NCBI RefSeq assembly: GCF_030538755.1
Contig: NZ_JAUNTJ010000022.1
Span: 1 to 48,380 of the forward strand
Source: Paracoccus sp. (in: a-proteobacteria)
GTDB lineage: Bacteria; Pseudomonadota; Alphaproteobacteria; Rhodobacterales; Rhodobacteraceae
Reading direction: 5' to 3'
Length of the DNA stretch: 48,380 nucleotides
The notes below the pieces were generated by a model, which worked only from the letters and a program-made list of their open reading frames with translations, did no database searches and had not been told where the DNA came from. This document shows, in pieces, positions 9,364 to 18,900 of the stretch. Made by a program: the position numbers and the translations under genes. Positions within the stretch are counted from its first letter, which is position 1. Each line of letters opens with the position of its first letter.

Positions 9364-11166
9364 TCAATCGCGCTGGTTTCGCGGGATGCCAAAGCTGTCC
9401 AGTTTCAGATACAGCGTCGAACGCGCGATGCCCAACCGCTTGGCAACACGAGACAAATTACCGCCCTCGGCCTCGATCGCCTCAAGGATGCGCAGCCGTT
9501 CGCCATCGCGCAGCGTGTCGTCCGATCGCTGCCGGACAGGTGTCCGAATTTCGGGCGGCAGGGTCTGCACGTCGATCAGCCCGGTCGAGGACAGCGCGTC
9601 CAGCATGGCGACCAGATTCGCCATCTCGCGCAGGTTGCCGGGCCAGCGATAGGATTGCAGCGCCGCCATCGCCCCCGAGGTGAAATTCAGGTTCCGCCCG
9701 CCCGTGGTATCAGCATGATGGCGGGTCATCATTTTCAGCGTCGCGGCGATTTCTTCGGGGCGTTCGTGCAGGGGCAGGATATTCAGCCGGGCAGCGGCGA
9801 TACGGTGATACAGATCGCTGCGAAACTCGCCCGCCTGCATCGCCGGATACAGCGGGCGGCTGGACAGCGCGATGATCCGGCTGCCGCCCTGAATGGCCAT
9901 TTCCACCAGACTCAGCAGCAGTTTCTGCACCTCGTCACCGGCCGAACCGGGACCGTTCAGGCACAGCACCCCGCCCGCCCCGCCCTGCGTCAGCCGCGCC
10001 CCATGCGCCAGATCCTCGCGCAGGGTGGCCGCCGTCAGGATCGAACAGTCGATCATTTCGAACGGGCCTTGCGCCTGCGGGCTGGCGCGGTGGATGGCCT
10101 GCGCCAGAAAGGTCTTGCCGACGCCCGCCTCGCCCTCGATCAACAGCGGAATCGTGGTGCGCGCCAGCCGCTCGGCCTGCGCGCACAGCGCCGCCGACAC
10201 CGGGCCTGCCTGACCGATTCGGGTCAGTTCCGCCCCCGGATCAGCCTTGGCCGCCCGCCGCCTGCGCAGCGAGATCATCACCCCGATGGCCTCATCCGGC
10301 GAGCCGATCACCTCAAGATCGGTGCCGGGCATACAATCGCTTAACGCCTCGGCGATGGTGTCAGGCGGCTGGTCGATCAGATCGGGGATACGCGCCCGCA
10401 AGGCGCTCAGCGCCGCGTCGTCGTCGCAAAACCGCTGGAATCCTTCGGTGGCGAACACGTCGTTGCCGCCGCGATCCATCATCAGCATCGGTTCATTCCC
10501 GCGCCGCAGGCGGCGCATGTGCAGCCGTTCGATCAGCGTTTCATGTTCCAGCGCCAGCATCCGGGTCAGGTCGGATTCGACCTGCGCGGCCAAGGCCGCC
10601 GACAGCGCAGCGGCATTGGGCTGCGCCAGACCATCGGGCCAGGAAATATCCACTACCCCCAGCAGCGCCCCGGTGCCGGGATCGGTGATCGGCGTCGCGG
10701 CGCAATTCCACCGCTGGATCGCCTCGCAGAAATGTTCGACGGAGCGGATCGTCACCGGGCGGCGCAGATGCAGCGCCGTGCCGATGGCATTGGTGCCGAT
10801 GGCCTGTTCGGTCCAGTCTCCGCCCAGATGCAGGTGGTTTTCGCGCCCCATCGCCAGAGTGCCGGAATCGCCCCCCGCATCCAGCACCACCCCGAAACGG
10901 TCGCACAGCAGCACGATATTGCCCGTATGCGCCAACAGGTAATTCGCCCGCGCCAGGGCGTTATCCGCCCCCTTGCGCAAGCGCCGCGCGACCGCCCGCG
11001 CGGTCAGCAGTTCGCTGTCGCTGCGCAAAGGCGCGCTGGCGGAATTCGCCACCCCCGCATGATTGGACCGCCGCCAACTGGCCAGCACGTCTTCGCGAAT
11101 GCGCGACGGCACCTTGCCCAGTTCGACAAATTCCTCCCAGTCGCGCTTGCTGATGTTCAGCCCCAT
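9364..11166 (-). CDS. acxR: AcoR-family transcriptional activator of acetone carboxylase, atypical AAA+ domain
   Basis: A 600-residue regulator. Start ATG 11166 is chosen over an upstream ATG because GGGAGG lies five bases before it. Residues about 75–190 form an AcoR-type GAF sensor (QAIGTNAIGTAL, then NCAATPITDPGTGALLGV). The AAA+ domain has a Walker A loop (GEAGVGKT, 345–352) and an arginine-finger region (FRSDLYHRI), and the C-terminus is a Fis-type helix-turn-helix (NLSRVAKRLGIARSTLYLKL). Odd features: the GAFTGA loop that contacts sigma-54 is absent, with about 20 residues missing between CSILTAATLREDL and the next strand, and the Walker B site reads VLCLNG instead of LFLDE. AcxR of Xanthobacter acts with sigma-54; this one probably does not. 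It is encoded directly upstream of acxABC on the same strand. Confidence 0.88.
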   Translation of the reverse strand: MGLNISKRDWEEFVELGKVPSRIREDVLASWRRSNHAGVANSASAPLRSDSELLTARAVARRLRKGADNALARANYLLAHTGNIVLLCDRFGVVLDAGGDSGTLAMGRENHLHLGGDWTEQAIGTNAIGTALHLRRPVTIRSVEHFCEAIQRWNCAATPITDPGTGALLGVVDISWPDGLAQPNAAALSAALAAQVESDLTRMLALEHETLIERLHMRRLRRGNEPMLMMDRGGNDVFATEGFQRFCDDDAALSALRARIPDLIDQPPDTIAEALSDCMPGTDLEVIGSPDEAIGVMISLRRRRAAKADPGAELTRIGQAGPVSAALCAQAERLARTTIPLLIEGEAGVGKTFLAQAIHRASPQAQGPFEMIDCSILTAATLREDLAHGARLTQGGAGGVLCLNGPGSAGDEVQKLLLSLVEMAIQGGSRIIALSSRPLYPAMQAGEFRSDLYHRIAAARLNILPLHERPEEIAATLKMMTRHHADTTGGRNLNFTSGAMAALQSYRWPGNLREMANLVAMLDALSSTGLIDVQTLPPEIRTPVRQRSDDTLRDGERLRILEAIEAEGGNLSRVAKRLGIARSTLYLKLDSFGIPRNQRD

Positions 11167-11429
11167 CCGTCCCTCCCCGAACGATGACGCAGCGCCCGCG
11201 CAGGGCGCAGACACCCGACAAGGCTTTACCCAGATCAGCCCTCTGTCAAGTCAGAGCTTGGTCGGCTGGCCCATTGTCGCTGATTTCCGGGCAGAAGGGG
11301 GGGGCTGCCCAAGGCGCGAATGCGGGCCTAAACATCCGCGGCGGGCGGCGCGGTTTCCCGACCTGATCGCCGCATTCTGCCGCAAGGCCGGTGCGGGGCC
11401 TGCGCCAAACCGGCGCCCGGAAACGAAGA

Positions 11430-11459
11430 AACCCCAAGAATCTTGCGATCCTTGGGGTT
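11430..11459 (-). terminator. Terminator downstream of tRNA-Leu
   Basis: AACCCCAAG and CTTGGGGTT pair, and the stem continues inward through GATC/GATT to a 4-nt loop (about 13 bp in all). On the minus strand it is followed by TTCTTCGTTT, 13 bp past the tRNA 3' end. Confidence 0.75.
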
Positions 11460-11471
11460 GCTGATTGGCAA

Positions 11472-11556
11472 TGGTGCCCAGGAGAGGACTCGAACCTCCA
11501 CACCTTGCGGCACACGGACCTGAACCGTGCGCGTCTACCAATTCCGCCACCTGGGC
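11472..11556 (-). tRNA. tRNA-Leu (anticodon CAG)
   Basis: The minus strand folds as a class II tRNA with acceptor arms GCCCAGG/CCTGGGC, an anticodon stem CACGG/CCGTG enclosing TTCAGGT (anticodon CAG), a variable arm built on TGCCGCAAGGTGT, the T-loop GGTTCGAGTCC and an encoded CCA end at 11472–11474. A terminator hairpin follows. Confidence 0.96.
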
Positions 11557-11717
11557 CGGTTGCGTGAGGCGGGGATGTATCGGGATGTTCGGGGGGTGTC
11601 AACGGCCTCTTGCAAAAAATCTTCATCATTTTGGCGCTGCGTGAAAACCTTCGGGAAATCTTGCCGTGGCAGGCTGGCGGGGTTATCAGAAGGCAGGCAG
11701 ATGAAAGGGCACAGCCG

Positions 11718-12707
11718 ATGTCAAAGCTGGTCACGATCTATGGCGGTTCAGGCTTCGTAGGGCGGCAGATCGCCCGCATCCTTGCAAAACAAGGCTGGCG
11801 CATCCGTATCGCCGTGCGCCGCCCGGACGAGGCGCTGTTCGTGCGCGGCTATGGCGCCGTGGGGCAGGTGGTGCCGGTTCTGTGCAATATCCGCGATGAC
11901 GAATCGGTGCGCGCGGCCATGGCGGATGCCGATGCGGTGGTGAACTGCGTGGGCATTCTGGTGCGCGAGGGCAAGAACGACTTTGAGCCGGTTCAGCATG
12001 ACGGCGCGGCGCGCGTGGCCCGTATCTCGGCGGAAATGGGCGTGCCGGTGATGGTGCATCTGTCGGCCATCGGTGCCGACCCGGATGCCGCCAGCCATTA
12101 CGCCGCCAGCAAGGGCAAGGGCGAGGCGGCCGTGCGCCAGCACCGCCCTGATGCGATCATCCTGCGCCCCTCGGCCATCTTTGGCGAGGGGGACGGGCTT
12201 TACACCAAATTCGCCCGCAAAACCAAGATTTTCCCGCTGATTCTGCCGATTGCCGGGGCCGCGACCCGGATGCAGCCGGTCTATGTCGGCGATGTGGCCA
12301 AGGCCGCGGCCAAGGCCGTGAACGGTCAGGCCCAGCCGGGCATCTACGAACTGGGCGGCCCGGATATTTTGACCGTCGATGACATCGTGCGTCAGGCGCT
12401 GCACAGCGCGCGCCGGCGGCGTGGCCTGTTCAAAATGCCGTTCTGGTTTGCCGGCATCGCCGGCGGGGCGCTGGATCTGGTGCAGACCCTGACCGGCGGG
12501 CTGGTCACGAACCGGGTGATGACCCGCGATTTCGTGCGGCTGATGCGGCATGATAACGTCGTGTCCGAAGGCGCGCGCACGCTGGCCGATCTGGGCATCG
12601 AACCCGTCGCTGCCGAGGCCGTGATCGACAGCTATCTGTGGCCGTTCCGCCCCTCGGGGCAATATGACGAGATCAAGGAATCGGCGCAAAACCTGCGCCA
12701 CGGCTAA
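11718..12707 (+). CDS. NDUFA9-like NAD(P)-binding epimerase-family protein
   Basis: A 329-residue atypical extended SDR. ATG 11718 is preferred because it opens the Rossmann fold directly ([20 protein letters not shown], the GxxGxxG motif); an upstream in-frame ATG would add 36 unlikely residues that include sequence next to the tRNA gene. Later motifs are [14 protein letters not shown] and [12 protein letters not shown], and the catalytic YxxxK is replaced by [10 protein letters not shown]. The family corresponds to mitochondrial complex I accessory subunit NDUFA9, which alphaproteobacteria such as Paracoccus also have. It probably binds NADPH as a structural cofactor rather than acting as a catalyst. 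The gene ends 4 bp before uppP and is likely cotranscribed with it. Confidence 0.82.
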   Translation: MSKLVTIYGGSGFVGRQIARILAKQGWRIRIAVRRPDEALFVRGYGAVGQVVPVLCNIRDDESVRAAMADADAVVNCVGILVREGKNDFEPVQHDGAARVARISAEMGVPVMVHLSAIGADPDAASHYAASKGKGEAAVRQHRPDAIILRPSAIFGEGDGLYTKFARKTKIFPLILPIAGAATRMQPVYVGDVAKAAAKAVNGQAQPGIYELGGPDILTVDDIVRQALHSARRRRGLFKMPFWFAGIAGGALDLVQTLTGGLVTNRVMTRDFVRLMRHDNVVSEGARTLADLGIEPVAAEAVIDSYLWPFRPSGQYDEIKESAQNLRHG

Positions 12708-12711
12708 TATC

Positions 12712-13515
12712 ATGGAATATAATACGATTGTTGCAGCGATCCTCGGCGTGCTAGAGGGTCTGACCGAGTTCATTCCGGTTTCCTCGACCGCGCATATCCT
12801 GCTGGCGGGGCACTTTCTGGGCTTTGATTCGCCGGGCCGCACCTTTGAGGTGCTGATCCAGCTTGGCGCGGTGATGGCGGTGCTGGGGGTCTATGCCCGC
12901 CGCATCGCGCATCTGCTGGCCACCGCATCCGACAACCCGGAATCGCGGCGGTTCATCGCCGCCGTGCTGATCGCCTTTGCGCCTGCCGTGGTGATCGGGG
13001 TCATGGCGCATGATTTCATCAAGACGGTGCTGTTCGAAACCCCGGCGCTGATGGCGGTGATGCTGATTCTGGGCGGCTTTATCCTGCTGTGGGTGGACAA
13101 GCGGTCCACCACCCCCATCTATCACCGCCCCGAGGAATTTCCCCTGCCGATGGCGCTGAAAATCGGGTTTATTCAGTGCCTTGCGATGATCCCCGGCGTA
13201 TCGCGTTCTGGCGCGACCATCGTCGGCGCGCTGCTGATGGGCGCGGACAAACGGTCGGCGGCGGAATTTTCGTTCTTTCTGGCCATGCCCACGATGCTGG
13301 GCGCCTTTGCCTATGATCTTTACAAGAACCGCGACATTCTGGACGGCGCGGCCATGGGCAATGTCGCCATCGGCTTTATCTGCGCAACGATCAGCGCCGT
13401 GATCGTGGTGCGCTGGCTGCTGAACTTTCTGGAACGGCACGGCTATGCGCTGTTTGGCTGGTGGCGGATCATCGTGGGGACCGTTGTCCTGCTGGCGCTG
13501 GCCGCAGGTTGGTAA
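12712..13515 (+). CDS. uppP: Undecaprenyl-diphosphatase
   Basis: A 267-residue polytopic membrane protein of the BacA/UppP family that removes a phosphate from undecaprenyl diphosphate to recycle the lipid carrier for cell-wall synthesis. The hallmark motifs are both present: [17 protein letters not shown] near the N-terminus with the catalytic Glu and Ser, and [10 protein letters not shown] followed by [11 protein letters not shown] in the second half. About eight hydrophobic segments are visible. The start at ATG 12712, five bases after the previous stop codon, matches the family N-terminus; a longer in-frame start would overlap the upstream gene. Downstream is a strongly structured spacer before gltD. 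Confidence 0.95.
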   Translation: MEYNTIVAAILGVLEGLTEFIPVSSTAHILLAGHFLGFDSPGRTFEVLIQLGAVMAVLGVYARRIAHLLATASDNPESRRFIAAVLIAFAPAVVIGVMAHDFIKTVLFETPALMAVMLILGGFILLWVDKRSTTPIYHRPEEFPLPMALKIGFIQCLAMIPGVSRSGATIVGALLMGADKRSAAEFSFFLAMPTMLGAFAYDLYKNRDILDGAAMGNVAIGFICATISAVIVVRWLLNFLERHGYALFGWWRIIVGTVVLLALAAGW

Positions 13516-13521
13516 GCAAGA

Positions 13522-13590
13522 CTGACCTATTATTGGCGGGCTGATGCGGATTTTTTCGCCCAGCCCACAAAAATCCCGCAGATAGGTCAG
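13522..13590 (+). promoter_or_regulatory. Structured leader-like element upstream of gltD
   Basis: CTGACCTAT (13522–13530) and ATAGGTCAG (13582–13590) form a perfect 9-bp outer stem. Inside, CCCGC (13575–13579) can pair with GCGGG at 13536, or extend as AAAAATCCCGC against GCGGATTTTT at 13546. CAGCCC (13561) can pair with GGGCTG (13538). These pairings exclude one another. GACTGAC is also repeated directly on both sides (13520 and 13594). It could be a uppP terminator, an attenuator or the site of a small RNA. Confidence 0.4.
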
Positions 13591-13664
13591 CACGACTGAC
13601 TTTTCATCTGCCGAACCATGGCATAAGCAACGCGCAACACCCGTTAACATTTGGGGGCGCAGCC

Positions 13665-15149
13665 ATGGCCACGCAGAAGATGCTGAAATTCGTCTCGACC
13701 CAGCGCGAGATGCCCGAAAAGCGCAGCGCAGCCGAGCGCAGCGACGATTTCCACGAAATCTATCGCGAATTCGCCGATGCCAAGGCGAAAGAACAGGCCA
13801 GCCGGTGCAGTCAATGCGGGGTTCCCTATTGCCAGTCGCATTGCCCCCTTCATAACAACATTCCCGACTGGTTGCGTCTGACCGCCGAGGGGCGCACGCA
13901 GGAAGCCTATGCCATGTCGCAGGCAACCAATACCTTCCCGGAAATCTGCGGCCGCATCTGCCCGCAGGATCGCCTGTGCGAAGGCAATTGCGTCATCGAA
14001 CAGTCGGGCCATGGCACCGTCACCATCGGCGCCATCGAAAAATACATCACCGACACCGCCTGGGAACAGGGCTGGGTGCAGCCGATCGCCCCGCGTCAGG
14101 AACGCGCCGAATCGGTGGGCATCATCGGGGCCGGGCCGGGCGGTCTGGCCGCTGCCGACCGGCTGCGGCGCATGGGCTTTCAGGTGACGGTCTATGACCG
14201 CTACGACCGCGCGGGCGGGCTGCTGACCTATGGCATCCCCGGCTTCAAGCTGGAAAAGGATGTGGTGATGCGCCGCAACGCCCTGCTGGCCGATGGCGGG
14301 GTGGACTTCGTGCTGAACTGCAACGTGGGCGAGGATATTTCCTTTGACGCGATCCGGGGCAAGCATGATGCGGTGCTGATCGCCACCGGCGTTTACAAGA
14401 CCCGCGATCTGGACATCGACAATGCCGATGCCGGCGGCGTGGTGCGGGCGATTGATTACCTGACCGCCAGCAACAAGGTGGAATTCGGCGATGACCTGCC
14501 CGATTTCGACGATGGCGAGCTGAACGCCAAGGGCAAGCGCGTCATCGTCATCGGCGGCGGCGACACGGCGATGGATTGCGTCCGCACCGCCATCCGTCAG
14601 GGCGCGCAATCGGTGAAATGCCTGTATCGCCGCGACCGCGCGAACATGCCCGGATCGCAGCGCGAGGTGCAGAACGCCGAGGAAGAAGGCGTCGAATTCG
14701 TCTGGCTGACCGCTCCGGGCAGCTTTGTCGGCGCGGCCGAGGGGCAAAGCGGCCCCGACAGCGCCATCAACCGCGAACGCCCCGCCATCAGCGCGGTGCG
14801 GGTGCAGCAGATGCGGCTGGGCGCGCCGGATGTGTCGGGCCGTCAAAGCCCCGAATTGATCGAGGGCGCCGATTACGACGAACCCGCCGAACTGGTCATC
14901 AAGGCGCTGGGCTTTGAACCCGAGGATCTGCCCAAGCTGTGGGGCGTGGACGGGCTGGAGGTGACGCGCTGGGGCACGATCAAGGCCAGCTTTGGCACGC
15001 ATGCCACCAGCCTGCCCGGCGTTTATGCGGTGGGCGACATCGTGCGCGGCGCATCTTTGGTTGTCTGGGCGATCCGCGACGGGCGCGAGGCCGCCGACAG
15101 CATCGCCGCCTTTCTGGGCACCGGCGCTGACCGGGTTGCGGCGGAATAG
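13665..15149 (+). CDS. gltD: Glutamate synthase small (beta) subunit
   Basis: A 494-residue NADPH-dependent subunit that feeds electrons to GltB for glutamate formation from glutamine and 2-oxoglutarate. The N-terminal cysteine clusters (CSQCGVPYCQSHCP and CGRICPQDRLCEGNC) bind two [4Fe-4S] centres. GIIGAGPGGLAAADRL is the FAD-binding loop and VIGGGDTAMDC the NADPH-binding loop; GVYAVGDIVRGASLVVWAI closes the FAD site. The protein is slightly long because of a polar insertion (about residues 350–370, around AAEGQSGPDSAIN). The start at ATG 13665 matches the family. It is first of gltD–orf–gltB. An Fe-S or FAD oxidoreductase paralogue is unlikely with gltB so close. Confidence 0.95.
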   Translation: MATQKMLKFVSTQREMPEKRSAAERSDDFHEIYREFADAKAKEQASRCSQCGVPYCQSHCPLHNNIPDWLRLTAEGRTQEAYAMSQATNTFPEICGRICPQDRLCEGNCVIEQSGHGTVTIGAIEKYITDTAWEQGWVQPIAPRQERAESVGIIGAGPGGLAAADRLRRMGFQVTVYDRYDRAGGLLTYGIPGFKLEKDVVMRRNALLADGGVDFVLNCNVGEDISFDAIRGKHDAVLIATGVYKTRDLDIDNADAGGVVRAIDYLTASNKVEFGDDLPDFDDGELNAKGKRVIVIGGGDTAMDCVRTAIRQGAQSVKCLYRRDRANMPGSQREVQNAEEEGVEFVWLTAPGSFVGAAEGQSGPDSAINRERPAISAVRVQQMRLGAPDVSGRQSPELIEGADYDEPAELVIKALGFEPEDLPKLWGVDGLEVTRWGTIKASFGTHATSLPGVYAVGDIVRGASLVVWAIRDGREAADSIAAFLGTGADRVAAE

Positions 15150-15157
15150 GGCGGCAC

Positions 15158-15201
15158 AGATGATGCACAGATCATGCACAGGCTGTACACAGGCTGTACA
15201 C
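15158..15201 (+). repeat. Four tandem 11-bp repeats across a start codon
   Basis: The copies are AGATGATGCAC (15158), AGATCATGCAC (15169), AGGCTGTACAC (15180) and AGGCTGTACAC (15191). The last two are identical; the first two differ from them at a few bases and from each other at one. The first copy contains the ATG of the next gene. Because 11 is not a multiple of three, gain or loss of one unit would shift the reading frame. Confidence 0.8.
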
Positions 15202-15918
15202 AGCCGGCGCGCGCTGGCCGTTGCGGCAATGTCAGCGATGCTGACCTTTCTGCCCGCCCTGCCCGGCCATGCCGCCGGACAGTTCACGCCCCCCGCCGGC
15301 TGCCGGCTAGAGGTGACAGTGCAGAACCGCGGCTGCACCGTCAGCCAGCATTTCCGTTGTGACGCCGACCCCGAAGGCTATCAGCGCAGCGCGATCTTTT
15401 CGCAGGACGGGCTGACCTATCTGTCGGTGATCGACGCCGAAACCCGCTGGATCGAATCCGCCTCGCCCACGGTCGGGATGACCGACACGCTGGAGGACGA
15501 GGCCGAGGCCCATGCCAGCCTGTCGCGGCTGATCGAAACCGGGCGCGACGATTTCGATTTCTGGACCGTTTCCAACAGCGGCGAGCGGCTGCACCATCAG
15601 GGCTGGGACGAGCTGACCGGCGAAACCGTCATCATCGACGGGGTCGAACTGGAACAGACCCGGTTCCAGCTGACCACCCGCTTTGAAAACGGCGAAACCA
15701 TGCTGACCCGCAGCGGCCAGCAGTTCATCAGCCGTGTGATGGGCCGGTTCTATGGCGGGGTGGAAACCTCGACCGACTGGACCGGCGCGACCGTGAACAG
15801 CAATGACAGCCCCGTGACCTTTGCCTTTCCCGGCAAACCCGGTTTCGGCAGCATCACCCCTCAATACGACTGCGACATGCTGATGACGCAGCTTTCCCAA
15901 GGAAAGGCCCGGCTATGA
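15160..15918 (+). CDS. Secreted protein of unknown function between gltD and gltB
   Basis: A protein of about 252 residues starting at ATG 15160 (or the adjacent ATG 15163), just after gltD. The N-terminus is basic (MMHRSCTGCTQAVHSRR) and followed by a hydrophobic core ending AMLTFLPALPGHAAG, a clear Sec signal peptide with an Ala-x-Ala-type site. The mature part is acidic and has Cys in GCRLEV, GCTVSQ, FRCDAD and YDCDML, so disulfides in the periplasm are plausible. I do not recognise a domain. The stop overlaps the gltB start (ATGA), so the two are translationally coupled, which is odd for a periplasmic protein and a cytoplasmic synthase. The first codons lie in an 11-bp tandem repeat. Confidence 0.72.
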   Translation: MMHRSCTGCTQAVHSRRALAVAAMSAMLTFLPALPGHAAGQFTPPAGCRLEVTVQNRGCTVSQHFRCDADPEGYQRSAIFSQDGLTYLSVIDAETRWIESASPTVGMTDTLEDEAEAHASLSRLIETGRDDFDFWTVSNSGERLHHQGWDELTGETVIIDGVELEQTRFQLTTRFENGETMLTRSGQQFISRVMGRFYGGVETSTDWTGATVNSNDSPVTFAFPGKPGFGSITPQYDCDMLMTQLSQGKARL

Positions 15919-18900
15919 GCAACTGGCAAGAACAAGAACAGGCCCGCCGCGACTGGATGGCCGAACACAGCCTGTATCGGGCCGAGGACGAACATTCATC
16001 CTGCGGCGTCGGCTTTGTCGTCGATCTGGATGGCAAACCCAGCCGCAAGGTAGTGCAGAACGGCATCGACGCGCTGAAGGCGATCTGGCATCGCGGCGCG
16101 GTGGATGCGGACGGCAAGACCGGCGACGGCGCGGGCATCCATGTGCAGATCCCGGTGCCGTTCTTTTACGATCAGGTCCGCCGCACCGGCCACGAACCCG
16201 ACAAGGACAAGCTGATCGCCGTCGGTCAGGTATTTCTGCCGCGCACCGATTTCGGCGCGCAGGAACGCTGCCGGACCATCGTGGAAACCGAAGTCATCCG
16301 CATGGGCCATTACATCTATGGCTGGCGGCATGTGCCGGTGGACACCAGCGTTCTGGGCGAAAAGGCCAATGCCACCCGCCCGGAAATCGAACAGATCCTG
16401 ATCCGCTGCGACAAGGACATCGACCAGGATCAGTTCGAACGCGAGCTGTATATCATCCGCCGCCGCATCGAACGCGCGGCCGTGGCGGCGCAGGTGGCGG
16501 GGCTGTATTTCTGTTCGCTGTCCTGCCGCAGCATCATCTATAAAGGCATGATGCTGGCCGAGCAGGTGGCGGAATTCTACCCCGACCTCAAGGATGAACG
16601 CTTTGAATCGGCGTTCGCGATCTATCACCAGCGGTATTCGACCAACACCTTCCCGCAGTGGTGGCTGGCGCAGCCGTTCCGCATGTTGGCCCATAACGGC
16701 GAAATCAACACGCTGAAGGGCAATCTGAACTGGATGCGCAGCCATGAAATCCGCATGGCCAGCAGCGCGTTCGGCGATATGGCCGATGACATCAAGCCCA
16801 TCGTCCCCGCCGGTTCGTCGGACAGCGCCGCGCTGGATGCCGTGTTCGAGGTGATGGTGCGGTCGGGCCGCAGCGCGCCGATGACGAAAACGATGCTGGT
16901 CCCCGAGGCCTGGTCCAAGGCGACCACCGACATGCCGCAGGCATGGGCCGACATGTATGCCTATTGCAACGCCGTGATGGAGCCGTGGGATGGCCCCGCC
17001 GCGCTGGCCATGACCGATGGCCGCTGGGTCTGCGGCGGGCTGGACCGCAACGGCTTGCGCCCGATGCGCTATGTGGTGACGGGCGACAACCTGCTGATCG
17101 CCGGGTCCGAGGTGGGCATGGTGCCGACCGACGAATCCACCGCCCGCGAAAAGGGCGCGCTGGGTCCGGGGCAGATGATCGCCGTCGATATGCACGAGGG
17201 CAAGCTGTATCACGACACCGACATCAAGGACCGTCTGGCCGCCAGCCAGCCCTTTGGCGAGTGGATCGAAAAGGTCGCGCAGCCCTCGGACGGGATGGCC
17301 AAGCTGCCTGAAACCGCGCTGTTCACCGGCGAAGACCTGCACCGCCGCCAGATCGCCGCCGGCTACACCATCGAGGAACTGGAACAGGTTCTGGCCCCCA
17401 TGGCCGAGGACGGCAAAGAGGCGCTGGCATCCATGGGCGACGATACCCCCGCCGCCGTGCTGTCGCAGCAATACCGGCCGCTGTCGCATTTCTTCCGCCA
17501 GAATTTCAGCCAGGTGACGAACCCGCCCATCGACAGCCTGCGCGAAACGCGGGTGATGAGCCTCAAGACCCGGTTCGGCAACCTGAAAAACGTGCTGGAT
17601 GAATCCAGCGCGCAGACGGAAATCACCCTGCTGGAAAGCCCGTTTCTGGCGAATGGCGAATTCGATGAATTGATGCGCATGTTCGCCGGCACTGTCACGC
17701 AGATCGACTGCACCTTCCCCGATGGCGCCGGGCCAGAGGCCATGGCCGGGGCGCTGGCCCGCATCCGGGCCGAGGCCGAGGATGCCGTTCGTTCCGGCGC
17801 CGGTCACATCGTGCTGAGCGATCAGGCGCAGGGACAGGACCGGATCGGGCTGCCGATGATTCTGGCCACCAGCGCCGTGCACAGCTGGCTGGTGCAAAAG
17901 GGGCTGCGGACCTTTTGTTCGATCAATGTGCGGTCGGCGGAATGTATCGACCCGCATTATTTCGCCGTGCTGATCGGCTGTGGCGCGACCACGGTCAACG
18001 CCTATCTGGCGCAGGACAGCCTGGCCGAACGGATCGAACGCGGGTTGCTGGACAGCAACCTGACCGATGCAATGAACCGCTATCGCGAGGCGATTGACGG
18101 CGGCTTGCTGAAAATCATGGCCAAGATGGGGATTTCGGTCATCTCGTCCTATCGCGGCGGGCTGAATTTCGAGGCCGTGGGCCTGTCGCGCGCCATGGTG
18201 GCGGAATATTTCCCCGGTATGCACAGCCGCATTTCCGGCATCGGTCTTCACGGGTTGCAAGCCAAGCTGGAGGAAATCCACCAGAAGGGGTTCCACAGCG
18301 ACAGCGCCGATCTGCTGCCAGTGGGCGGTTTCTACAAAATGCGCCGCTCGGGCGAGAAACACGCGTGGGAGGCGAACACCATGCGCCTGCTGCAACTGGC
18401 CTGCGAGCGCGCGTCTTATGATGTGTGGAAACAATTCTCCGCCGCGATGCGGGCGAACCCGCCGATCCACATCCGCGACCTGCTGGACATCAAGCCGCTG
18501 GGCAAGCCGGTGCCGATCGAGGAAGTGGAAAGCATCACCTCGATCCGCAAGCGCTTCGTGACGCCGGGGATGAGCCTTGGCGCGCTGTCGCCCGAGGCGC
18601 ATATGACGCTGAACATCGCCATGAACCGCATCGGCGCGAAATCCGACAGCGGCGAGGGTGGCGAAGACCCGGCGCACAGCCATCCGCTGCCCAATGGCGA
18701 CAACCCCTGCGCCAAGATCAAGCAGGTGGCGTCGGGGCGGTTCGGGGTCACGGCGGAATATCTGAACGCCTGCGAGGAACTGGAAATCAAGGTCGCTCAG
18801 GGCGCGAAACCGGGCGAGGGCGGGCAGTTGCCCGGCATGAAGGTCACGTCGCTGATCGCGCGGCTGCGCCATTCCACGCCCGGCGTCACGCTGATTTCGC

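Noticed and set aside
6136-10344. Very long plus-strand open frame (1402 codons) across acxB, acxA and acxR
   Set aside because: It is antisense to well-recognised acx genes; such frames arise from strong third-position GC bias. The translation is rich in His, Arg and Gln with no motif.
11251-11550. Minus-strand frame of 99 codons over the tRNA-Leu gene (starting MAELVDAHGSGPCAARCGG)
   Set aside because: It is the translation of the tRNA itself, a common false gene call.
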